Shown here: positions 16,972-23,991 of the stretch, one piece after another
Numbering within the stretch: position 1 is the first letter of the stretch
How the letters are laid out: each line of letters begins with the position of its first letter
Source: Neptunicoccus cionae
GTDB lineage: Bacteria; Pseudomonadota; Alphaproteobacteria; Rhodobacterales; Rhodobacteraceae
NCBI RefSeq assembly: GCF_002860325.1
Contig: NZ_PKOJ01000002.1
Location: 372,001 to 436,000, forward strand
DNA length: 64,000 nt
Direction of reading: 5' to 3'
Made by a program: the position numbers and the translations under genes
Notes under the pieces: generated by a model
Database searches by the model: none
Seen by the model: only the letters and a program-made list of their open reading frames with translations
Told to the model about the DNA's origin: nothing

Positions 16972-17364
16972 ATGACTGAATTGAAACGTGTTTTACACGT
17001 CGAAGATGACGAAGATATTCAGGAAATCACCAAGATGGCCCTAGAGGTCGTCGGTGGGATGGAGCTTGATCAGTACCTCGAAGGCAGCGAAGCCCTTGAG
17101 AATATCCGCAAATTCAAACCGGATCTGATCCTTTTGGATCAGATGATGCCGAATATGACGGGCGATGAAGTTCTGGCGCACATCCGCAAGATACCGGAGT
17201 TCGCGAATACCCCTGCCGTATTCATGACAGCACAATCCTCCGAGGCCTCTAGCCGGTTGCTGGAAACGACCGATGCTTTGGAAATCATCTCAAAGCCGTT
17301 CAACCCCATGACGCTGGCCACGCAGTTGAGCGAAATCTTCAAAGCGGCAAGTCAGAACGCTTAA
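16972..17364 (+). CDS. single-domain response regulator (CheY-like)
   Basis: 130-residue stand-alone receiver domain. The acidic pocket is HVEDDED, the phosphoacceptor is Asp56 in LILLDQMMPNMTG, followed by the switch Thr (FMTAQ) and Lys (ISKPFNP). No output domain. It is divergently transcribed from the CHASE kinase gene over 188 bp and lies close to a second kinase, so it probably relays phosphate from one or both. As in other alphaproteobacterial single-domain regulators, the target may be another kinase, a phosphotransferase or a cyclase. The downstream target is unknown. Confidence 0.93.
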   Translation: MTELKRVLHVEDDEDIQEITKMALEVVGGMELDQYLEGSEALENIRKFKPDLILLDQMMPNMTGDEVLAHIRKIPEFANTPAVFMTAQSSEASSRLLETTDALEIISKPFNPMTLATQLSEIFKAASQNA

Positions 17365-17407
17365 CGCGGTTAACGGCCTGCCAAAGCATATATTGCAAAA
17401 ATAAAAA

Positions 17408-17449
17408 GCCCGGAACTGCTGCACGAGTGTGACTGCGCGCGTTCCGGGC
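17408..17449 (-). terminator. intrinsic terminator of the small gene at 17505-17723
   Basis: 9-bp stem GCCCGGAAC/GTTCCGGGC with a long 24-nt loop. On the minus strand it runs into CTTTTTATTTTTG. It may serve both convergent genes, although the plus-strand side lacks a T tract. Confidence 0.7.
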
Positions 17450-17504
17450 GAAACATAATCATCTATGGCGTCAGGGCTAACCTGAAATCTGCGCCATTGT
17501 CATT

Positions 17505-17723
17505 TCAGGCGTTGAAACCTGCCAGCACATCTTTAATGGCGCTTTGCAATTCGGGATCGGGGGTCATTCCCTCGTCGCGGCCGTCAAACCGGCGAGTTGC
17601 AGGGGTTGGCGCTCCGAAATCGGATTCGGTTTTCTGACGTTCGTGCCAGATTTGCGGGCGTAGCTTGTCTGCCAGCACAAAACGGCGATTAGAGGGTATG
17701 GCGCTTGGTTTGATAGGTTTCAT
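17505..17723 (-). CDS. small hypothetical protein
   Basis: 72 residues from ATG 17723 (MKPIKPSAIPSNRRFVLADK), chosen because GAGAG lies 8 bp upstream; the frame opens further to 17798 without protein-like sequence. Basic N-terminus, then a Pro/Thr linker (GAPTPATRRFDGRDEG) and a short acidic helix (PELQSAIKDVLAGF). No transmembrane segment or signal peptide. A terminator follows. Not recognised as a named family; by position it may belong to the signalling island, but nothing in the sequence says so. Confidence 0.65.
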   Translation of the reverse strand: MKPIKPSAIPSNRRFVLADKLRPQIWHERQKTESDFGAPTPATRRFDGRDEGMTPDPELQSAIKDVLAGFNA

Positions 17724-18300
17724 CTTTTTACTCTCACACTCTTTTAAGCGACGGTCCGAAAGGAACCAGAGAACCGTCTGTCTGTACAATCCCGCCAAAG
17801 AAGCGGTGAATTGAAATTACCAAAAATTCGGTTTCCAGTGAACAAAATTCTTCCACATTTCATTGGCTTGCCCCCGAATTACGGCAATTTTGGACAAAAT
17901 CTGGGAAATTGAGGGGCCAGAACGCTGCAAAAGGAAACGGCGCAGCGGCAGCATAACCTTCCGATAAATACTGTAATTTCCTATACGAAAGATCATAACG
18001 GAAATCAGAAGTATATATTGAAATCAAATGGATAGAAGACACTGAAACCTGGACCTTCCCCTTGGTTTCCTACCTCGAAAAATCCCGTTTACACTCGCTG
18101 AGCTTTGACGAAAGTGAAGGTTCTCTCCGATTATACACCCCTTGGAAACACTGCGTTTCACTTGCCCGATACGCCCCATTTGGGCCTCATTTCGGGCTGG
18201 AAGCACCCGTTTCCGGTGGATATTTGAAGCAGTTTCCCCAACGTCGCCCCCCGATTCTTTCCCCGTTTGGCTAGGAATGTGACGGTAATGAGGCATCGCT
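17724..18300. other. 577-bp region without a convincing gene
   Basis: Short frames here (for example 17860-18042 minus and 18062-18274 plus) have no ribosome binding site and no protein-like composition. The half near 17800-18020 is AT-rich and would carry the promoter of the 72-residue gene. No terminator for the cyclase gene, no tRNA and no clear RNA structure were seen. Confidence 0.5.
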
Positions 18301-19323
18301 TTACTGAACGTGTACCATACCGCGACCGCGACCCTTGGAGGTGTAGAGAGCCTGATCAGCGGTCGCCAGAATATCTCCGGCTGTCCGGCGCGAACCGGCA
18401 GGAACAACAGTTGCGCCAACACTCGCACCGACGCGGCAGGTCACGCCTTCGAAGCGGACAGGTTGTTTCAGGTCGTCTATCACCCTCCCAGCAATGGATC
18501 GGACTGTTTCCACAGTTTCACACTCGGTCATGATGATCACAAATTCATCCCCCCCCAGTCGCGCGACAAGATCGGTTGCCCGCATACGCTTTCGCAACTT
18601 GTCCGCCGTAGCCTGAAGCACCATATCCCCTGCCGCGTGGCCGTACGTGTCATTCACAGCTTTAAAATGGTCCAAATCGATTTGCATCAGTACAAACCCC
18701 TTGCCCTTCTTGCGACGGAGCAGGCGCGTCATATGACTTTCCAGTGCACGGCGGTTCGCAAGACCTGTCAGGGCATCTGTAGAAGCTTCTTCTTCTGCAA
18801 GCACACGTGCGCCCTGCAATTTCTGACTTTGGGCTTTATGCTGCTGGTAGACGAACGACTGAACTTCCATCATGTAAATCATATCCAGGGTTGGGTCTGC
18901 TGGTGAGAAATCCTTGTTCGTAAGGTTGCAGCGACTGACGATATCAAGCACGCCAGCCCCGAGCGAGAGATCGATCAGCAGCGCACCCTGCCCAAGACCG
19001 ACAGCAACCGCTTTCAATTTTGCGCGACCAAGATCGGGAACTGAAAGCGTCAGCCGTTCTCCTTCTGCATCCAGAAGACCGGACACATCGCAAATTCCAG
19101 CCGGACGACGGACTTTGAACAAGTCGAAAACGTCAGCGCCGATCACCTGCCTGTTCGAAAAAAGTTTCAGAAGGCTTGGTCCCGCGTGCTGAACCGTTCC
19201 GTTCGGATCTGAAACCATATGAAACGGCAGGACCGTATCAAACACGGACTGAAGACCTGAATAACTCTGCAGGCCGCTAGTTGCCGTTTCTTTCAAAGGC
19301 TGCATTAAGGGCGCCAAACTCAT
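18301..19323 (-). CDS. HNOBA-type diguanylate cyclase (GGDEF), H-NOX partner
   Basis: 340-residue cytoplasmic protein. Residues about 25-130 form a sensor region resembling the haem-NO-binding-associated (HNOBA) domain (LPFHMVSDPNGTVQHAGPSLLKLF). A coiled-coil linker (QQHKAQSQKLQGARVLAEEEA) leads into a complete GGDEF domain (STDALTGLANRRALESH, LDHFKAVNDTYGH, active site RLGGDEF). An inhibitory I-site RATD precedes it, so product feedback by c-di-GMP is likely. No EAL domain. Its ATG overlaps the TGA of the H-NOX gene (ATGA), so the two are co-translated; H-NOX-bound NO would regulate c-di-GMP synthesis. Confidence 0.92.
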   Translation of the reverse strand: MSLAPLMQPLKETATSGLQSYSGLQSVFDTVLPFHMVSDPNGTVQHAGPSLLKLFSNRQVIGADVFDLFKVRRPAGICDVSGLLDAEGERLTLSVPDLGRAKLKAVAVGLGQGALLIDLSLGAGVLDIVSRCNLTNKDFSPADPTLDMIYMMEVQSFVYQQHKAQSQKLQGARVLAEEEASTDALTGLANRRALESHMTRLLRRKKGKGFVLMQIDLDHFKAVNDTYGHAAGDMVLQATADKLRKRMRATDLVARLGGDEFVIIMTECETVETVRSIAGRVIDDLKQPVRFEGVTCRVGASVGATVVPAGSRRTAGDILATADQALYTSKGRGRGMVHVQ

Positions 19324-19913
19324 ATGCTTATCGCAGTCGGGTCGTGGACGGCATCCGGCACCGGCAGTTGCATCACCGATATTTCGAACCGGTCACGATC
19401 CCATTCGTTCAAGGTTTCCGGTACGTGATCGATCAGAATCAACGCACCGTAATCGTCTGCCATCCCCCGAAGCAGCCCCAAAAAGACAGCCCCGAACCCC
19501 AGTTTTTCAAATCGATAATGAACTGTGAACCGGCCCGCGCTATGGCTTTCCAGTTCGAACCGCGGCACATCCAGATCCGGCAGGGCAATTTTCGCGCGGT
19601 CGTGTACATCTTCAAGGGACTGTAGGAATTCGACATAACTTTCCCCGCCTAATCGCAACAGTTTGCGCACCGGTTCCAGCCGTTCCTCGGACACAACGAA
19701 TGTGCCAAAATCTTCAAGCAGATCCGCACGTTCGCGCCCCAACACACGGGTCAGAGCATTAACAAGTCTTTCCGTGAGTGCATCGTCATAGTTGAGCATC
19801 GTTTCGAAACCAAACCCCGACAGGCCCGCCAAAGAACAGGTTTCTTCCCAGATATCCGGTCCGAAAATTTCGCAAATATAGACCTGCAAGCCGCAGTTAA
19901 TTGTGCCATGCAT
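19320..19913 (-). CDS. H-NOX haem nitric-oxide/oxygen-binding protein
   Basis: 197-residue H-NOX (HNOB) sensor. The typical start MHGTINCGLQVYICEIFG is present, and His104 in LEDVHDRAK is the expected proximal haem ligand; Pro117 matches the conserved Pro that packs on the haem. The usual YxSxR haem-propionate motif reads YRFEK (Tyr133, Phe135, Lys137), so Ser and Arg are replaced. There is no Tyr pattern that I can read as an O2-stabilising residue, so NO is the likely ligand. It is the first gene of a two-gene operon with the diguanylate cyclase. Confidence 0.92.
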   Translation of the reverse strand: MHGTINCGLQVYICEIFGPDIWEETCSLAGLSGFGFETMLNYDDALTERLVNALTRVLGRERADLLEDFGTFVVSEERLEPVRKLLRLGGESYVEFLQSLEDVHDRAKIALPDLDVPRFELESHSAGRFTVHYRFEKLGFGAVFLGLLRGMADDYGALILIDHVPETLNEWDRDRFEISVMQLPVPDAVHDPTAISI

Positions 19914-20021
19914 TAGTACACCCGCTTTCTTGAGCTACGATAATGCAAGGGAGACTCTTAACGTTTCCTTTCGATCCTACCGGACGTGGCGGGTATTATA
20001 AGTTGCATTTTAGGTATCCAC

Positions 20022-21566
20022 CTAGAAATCAGTCGGCGCCCCGCCTTCTTCTTTTCTGCGGGCAACAAAAGCAGCCAGTTCAACCTTGATTGCATCATCC
20101 AATGGCGGCGGTGTGTACTCTTTCAAAATGTCTTTATAGATCCGGTGTGCGCGCGCGACCGTCCACTCCTGCCCTGCGAGCGACCAAGCCTCGTAATTAC
20201 GCCAGTCGCTGGCAATCGGGCTGTAAAACGCGGTTTCATAACGTTCCTGCGTGTGCTGCACCCCGAAGTAATGGCCTTGCGGCCCGACTTCTGCGATTGC
20301 ATCAAGCGCGATCTCCGCGGGGCCGGTATCTGTAATGACCGGCTCCATATACCGCTGGATCATCTGAAGCACTTCGCAATCCATAATGAACTTCTCGGGG
20401 CTGGCGATCAGCCCCCCTTCCAGCCAGCCAGCGGCGTGATAGACAAAATTGGAACCGGATTGCACCGCCGCCCAGAGACTATTGGACGTCTCCCACATTG
20501 CCTGCCCGTCCGGTACATTCGCCGTACAAACCCCGCTGGAGCGGATCGGCAAGCCGTAAAACCGCCCCATCTGCCCCGTCATCTGTGTAGCCCGCATGTA
20601 TTCAGGTGTACCAAAGGCAGGCGCGCCGGATTTCATATCTACATTGGAAGTAAACGTCCCTATGGCCACCGGCGTACCCGGATTGATAATCTGCAACAAA
20701 ACGATCGCCGCCAGTCCTTCGGCAATGCTGAGCGCAACGGCACCAGACATGGTTACAGGGGCCATTGCGCCTGCCAGTGTAAAAGGTGTTACCACCACCG
20801 GCTGGCCGCGCCGCGCCATGCGCATCGCCCCGTCAAGCATCGGAAAATCATGCACCAGCGGAGAAACCGAATTGATGTTCGTATACATTCGCGGTGCAGC
20901 ATCAAATTCCGCATGGCTCAACCCGCCTGCGATACGGACCATCTCCATCACATCTTCTACCCGCTCCCTTCCAAGGGAATAGGCATGCACCACTTTATCC
21001 GTCAGCAGCAGCTTTTCCTGAAGGCAATCAAGATGCCGCACAGAGGCGTGAATATCCACCGGCTCTACCGGATAGCCGCCGGCGACATGAATGCAATTGA
21101 AATAGCCGGTGAGCTTCATCAGGTTGCGAAAGCTTTGAAAATCGCCGGTCTTCTTGCCGGTTTCCAGATCCCAATAATTGGGCGGAGACGAGACATTGAC
21201 AAAGGTCAGACAGTCGCCGCCGATTTCGACTTTTCGGTCCGGGTTGCGCGGGGTGATTGTAAAGGACGCCGGTGCCTGTGCCACCCGTGCCATCACAAAA
21301 TCCTCTTCCATAAAGACGGTTTGCCCTTCCACCCTGCACCCTGCCCGCGCCAGAATGTCAAGCGCTTCGGGATTCAGCATCTTTATCCCGATACGAGACA
21401 GAATATGCATGGCCCCGTTGTGGATTGCGTCCACGCCCGCCGCATCCAGGGGTTCTGTGGGGCGGTCGCGGTTGCGCACGATCCGCCATGGCATCTGTTC
21501 TATGGCACGCGTGGACGTCCTGCGCGTGTTCCCCGCGCGTCCTCCGCTTCTGATCCTTGCAGCCAT
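20022..21566 (-). CDS. MttB-family (trimethylamine/glycine betaine methyltransferase-like) protein
   Basis: 515-residue TIM-barrel methyltransferase of the MttB superfamily, which passes a methyl group from a quaternary or tertiary amine to a corrinoid protein. ATG 21566 (MAARIRSGGRAGN) is preferred over 21614 because GGAGA lies 5-6 bp upstream. The frame has no internal TAG, so this is a non-pyrrolysine member, the group that includes glycine betaine methyltransferase (MtgB). Family stretches: GVDAIHNGAMHILSRIGI, HAAGWLEGGLIASPEKFIMD and GPQGHYFGVQHTQERYE. No corrinoid protein gene lies nearby. It is divergent from a GlxA/GbdR-type regulator. The substrate is unproven; glycine betaine, carnitine or another methylammonium compound is likely. 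Confidence 0.9.
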   Translation of the reverse strand: MAARIRSGGRAGNTRRTSTRAIEQMPWRIVRNRDRPTEPLDAAGVDAIHNGAMHILSRIGIKMLNPEALDILARAGCRVEGQTVFMEEDFVMARVAQAPASFTITPRNPDRKVEIGGDCLTFVNVSSPPNYWDLETGKKTGDFQSFRNLMKLTGYFNCIHVAGGYPVEPVDIHASVRHLDCLQEKLLLTDKVVHAYSLGRERVEDVMEMVRIAGGLSHAEFDAAPRMYTNINSVSPLVHDFPMLDGAMRMARRGQPVVVTPFTLAGAMAPVTMSGAVALSIAEGLAAIVLLQIINPGTPVAIGTFTSNVDMKSGAPAFGTPEYMRATQMTGQMGRFYGLPIRSSGVCTANVPDGQAMWETSNSLWAAVQSGSNFVYHAAGWLEGGLIASPEKFIMDCEVLQMIQRYMEPVITDTGPAEIALDAIAEVGPQGHYFGVQHTQERYETAFYSPIASDWRNYEAWSLAGQEWTVARAHRIYKDILKEYTPPPLDDAIKVELAAFVARRKEEGGAPTDF

Positions 21567-21731
21567 GACGGTCTCCAGTGCTGATAAGCCCGATCGAGGG
21601 GTGTTCAGCTTCACACTGGCAGCGGGTTGTCGTTTTCTGCGTCAGGTTTACGACATTTGCTGTCGAATCCGGCGAGACTTCTGCCGGAATCCGGCATTAG
21701 CTGGAGGAAAAGCATCCCATAGAGCCTGCAC

Positions 21732-22727
21732 ATGCCCCATACCTTACACGCCCGAAACGATCAAATCCGCATAGGACTTCTGCTAATCGACCAGTTTTCC
21801 TCATTGTGCATAACAGCAATGACGGGGCCTTTCCGCTCGGCCAACAGGGAATTGGGGCAGGAAACCTATATATGGGATTTCGTATCGCTCGACGATGCTC
21901 CGGTGGCGGCCTCTGACGGTTTATCCGTGACGCCGACCCAGTCCATCAGGAATACAATACGCTTCGATTATTTCTTTGTCTGCGCCGGAATGGAAGCAGA
22001 TCCTCCCCAGCGGGCAACACTCAACACAGCATTACAACGGTTTTCCCGCCAGTCCGACGTTTTCGGCGCCCTGTGTATCGGCAGCTTCATGCTGGCCCGT
22101 GCCGGATTTCTGGACGGCTACCAGTTCACCCTCCACTGGGAGAACCAGCCAGCCTTTAACGAGGAGTTTCCCGAGCTCGTCGTCTCGCCAAACCTCTACG
22201 TTATGGATCGGGACCGCTGGACAGGTTCTGGCGGGTTGTCTTCCATGGATATTGCGCTGCATATCATTGCCAGCCACAGCGGAACCGGTGTGGCAAATGC
22301 CGTAGGTAACCAGTACCAGATAGACCGGATCAGAGGAGCCTCCGTCGGGCAGCGCCCTTATTCCCTTCATCAGTACGACACCCTGCCAAAACCGATGCAG
22401 CAGGCTATTGCAGCGATGATAGCCAATATGGAAACACCCCTCCCCATCCCCGTCATTGCCAAAACCGCAGGCAAGACCGTGCGCTCTCTGGAACGGTTGT
22501 TTGCCCGCTACCTCGACACCTCTCCTGCGCGGTACTATCGCAAGCTGCGTCTGGAAAAAGTGCGCCAGTTGCTCTGGCATACGAACCTGTCGATCCTTGA
22601 AATCGCATTGATGACGGGATTTCCCAGCCCTTCCCACCTGTCGCGGCTGTATCAGGCCGAATTCGGCCTGAAACCTTCAGCGGATCGCAAAGGCCGGATG
22701 GTTGTTGAAACACACCAGCCCGGTTGA
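21732..22727 (+). CDS. GlxA/GbdR-type AraC-family transcriptional regulator
   Basis: 331-residue regulator: an N-terminal DJ-1/PfpI-like domain (residues about 12-195, with ALCIGSFMLARAGFLDG holding the nucleophile-elbow Cys) fused to a C-terminal AraC-type double helix-turn-helix (ETPLPIPVIAKTAGKTVRSLERLFARY, and the second motif LSILEIALMTGFPSPSHLSRLYQAEFG). This architecture is shared with GbdR, which activates glycine betaine/dimethylglycine catabolism. It is divergent from the MttB-family gene with a 165-bp shared promoter region, so it probably controls that gene in response to a methylated amine. Confidence 0.9.
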   Translation: MPHTLHARNDQIRIGLLLIDQFSSLCITAMTGPFRSANRELGQETYIWDFVSLDDAPVAASDGLSVTPTQSIRNTIRFDYFFVCAGMEADPPQRATLNTALQRFSRQSDVFGALCIGSFMLARAGFLDGYQFTLHWENQPAFNEEFPELVVSPNLYVMDRDRWTGSGGLSSMDIALHIIASHSGTGVANAVGNQYQIDRIRGASVGQRPYSLHQYDTLPKPMQQAIAAMIANMETPLPIPVIAKTAGKTVRSLERLFARYLDTSPARYYRKLRLEKVRQLLWHTNLSILEIALMTGFPSPSHLSRLYQAEFGLKPSADRKGRMVVETHQPG

Positions 22728-22730
22728 GCC

Positions 22731-23420
22731 TTACCGCAAGACTGCTGCGATGCCCGAAATGTCCTGCAGAACCACATCCGCCAGATGTGCAATATCATCG
22801 CTCTCTGCCGGACCGGTCAACACACCAATGGTCATGGCAACGTTGGCCGCGCGTCCCGCCCCCAGATCATGGGTGGAATCCCCGACCATCGCAACTTGCT
22901 GCATCGACAGGCCCGTCGCGACACCAAAGGCCAGCAAGGGACCGGCGGCAGGTTTCACCCCGTGGCCGCTGTCAAATCCGGCGACAAAATCAAACAGTTC
23001 CGCAATCCCTTCCTGCTGCAATTGCATATAGGCACCCTCTTCGTAATCGTTGGTCACCAGCCCGAGCTTGATACCCTGAGCCCGCAGACCGGTGAACAAA
23101 GCCTTGAGGTCGCAGACGGGCACAGAGGGCAAACTGCCCAGATGTTTGACCGCCACCGCATCCACATCTTGCGGGCTGAAATCCGGCAGCAGGCTGGCCC
23201 AGACGCCGATGATCTCTCCCGCCGAAGCGTTAACGATCAGGCTGCCAGGCAGGAAGCTGTTGTCGCGCAGGTCAAACCCGACCGCATCGGCCAGTTCTTT
23301 CTTCTTGACCGGATCACCGGCAGACAGGTCTTCCAGAACGTTGTCACACCAAATCGTCCAGGTCGCGCCGTAGTGAAACAGCGTGCCGTCCTTGTCAAAA
23401 ACCAATCCCTTGATCGTCAT
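22731..23420 (-). CDS. HAD-superfamily phosphatase (phosphoglycolate phosphatase-like)
   Basis: 229 residues from ATG 23420 (MTIKGLVFDKDGTLFHY). The HAD motif I DKDGT has the nucleophile Asp and acid/base Asp; motif II is LGLVTNDYE, motif III a Lys in KPAAGPL, and motif IV VGDSTHDLGAGRAANV. A four-helix cap lies between motifs I and II, placing it in subfamily IA with Gph-like phosphatases. Despite the family name it is not expected to be a dehalogenase. It is convergent with the GlxA-type gene (3-bp gap) and divergent from the MarR gene. Confidence 0.9.
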   Translation of the reverse strand: MTIKGLVFDKDGTLFHYGATWTIWCDNVLEDLSAGDPVKKKELADAVGFDLRDNSFLPGSLIVNASAGEIIGVWASLLPDFSPQDVDAVAVKHLGSLPSVPVCDLKALFTGLRAQGIKLGLVTNDYEEGAYMQLQQEGIAELFDFVAGFDSGHGVKPAAGPLLAFGVATGLSMQQVAMVGDSTHDLGAGRAANVAMTIGVLTGPAESDDIAHLADVVLQDISGIAAVLR

Positions 23421-23509
23421 AACCTGTTGTCCGTGTTGTCCATTCTTCCCCGCCAGCCCTAAAGGCTCTTTGCCCTGCATTCCAGCCACGAAATGTTTCG
23501 GATTGACTC

Positions 23510-23533
23510 ACGTTGAAATTTGATTAACAACGT
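23510..23533. promoter_or_regulatory. candidate MarR operator upstream of marR-rdhA
   Basis: Inverted repeat ACGTTG (23510-23515) and CAACGT (23528-23533) with a 12-bp AT-rich spacer, 5 bp before the marR start codon. A TTGACT hexamer starts 7 bp upstream at 23503. The size and position suit an autoregulatory MarR site, but no binding consensus is known to me for this protein. Confidence 0.45.
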
Positions 23534-23538
23534 TAACC

Positions 23539-23988
23539 ATGTCAAAGCCTTTCGATCTTCACGATGGTCTCGGGTATCGCCTGACCATCGCCGCCCGCAG
23601 CAACAACGCGTCTTTTGATGCCGACCTCTCCCAAATCGGGCTCACCCGCCAGATGTGGTGCGTACTGATCGCAGTCGGAGAACAGGGCATCACAACACCT
23701 TCCGGAATTGCCGATTATATCGGGATCATTCGACCAGCGACCTCTCGCACGTTGAAACAGATGGAAAAAAACGGGCTGTTGCGCCGCGTCTCCGGCACCA
23801 CAGACAAACGTACCACCACTGTTGAACTGACGGCTAAAGGAAAGCACAGCCTCGCCCTTTCCTTACCGTTCGCCCAAAAACAGCGGGACCACGTTGAAGA
23901 ATGCCTTTCCGTCGAAGAACAGGCCACGCTTACCGAATTGCTCCAAAAACTGACCGCTTCCGCAGCTTCCACCGCTTCAGGGGTTTAA
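23539..23988 (+). CDS. MarR-family transcriptional regulator
   Basis: 149-residue winged-helix repressor. The helix-turn-helix and wing are at TTPSGIADYIGIIRPATSRTLKQMEKNGLLRRVSGTTDKRTTTVELTAKG, with the DxR(x)TT wing of the family. It is separated from the reductive dehalogenase gene by only 3 bp and so is almost surely co-transcribed with it. MarR proteins of such clusters commonly respond to phenolic compounds; here the ligand may be the halogenated substrate or its product. That the inverted repeat just upstream is its operator is inferred. Confidence 0.92.
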   Translation: MSKPFDLHDGLGYRLTIAARSNNASFDADLSQIGLTRQMWCVLIAVGEQGITTPSGIADYIGIIRPATSRTLKQMEKNGLLRRVSGTTDKRTTTVELTAKGKHSLALSLPFAQKQRDHVEECLSVEEQATLTELLQKLTASAASTASGV

Positions 23989-23991
23989 TCC

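Noticed and set aside
17860-18042. 60-codon minus-strand frame in the 17.7-18.3 kb gap
   Set aside because: No ribosome binding site and no family features; AT-rich, probably non-coding.
22731-23420. HAD-family gene as a haloacid dehalogenase partner of RdhA
   Set aside because: Its motifs (DKDGT, GDSTHD) and subfamily IA cap fit phosphoglycolate-type phosphatases, and it is divergent from the dehalogenase operon.
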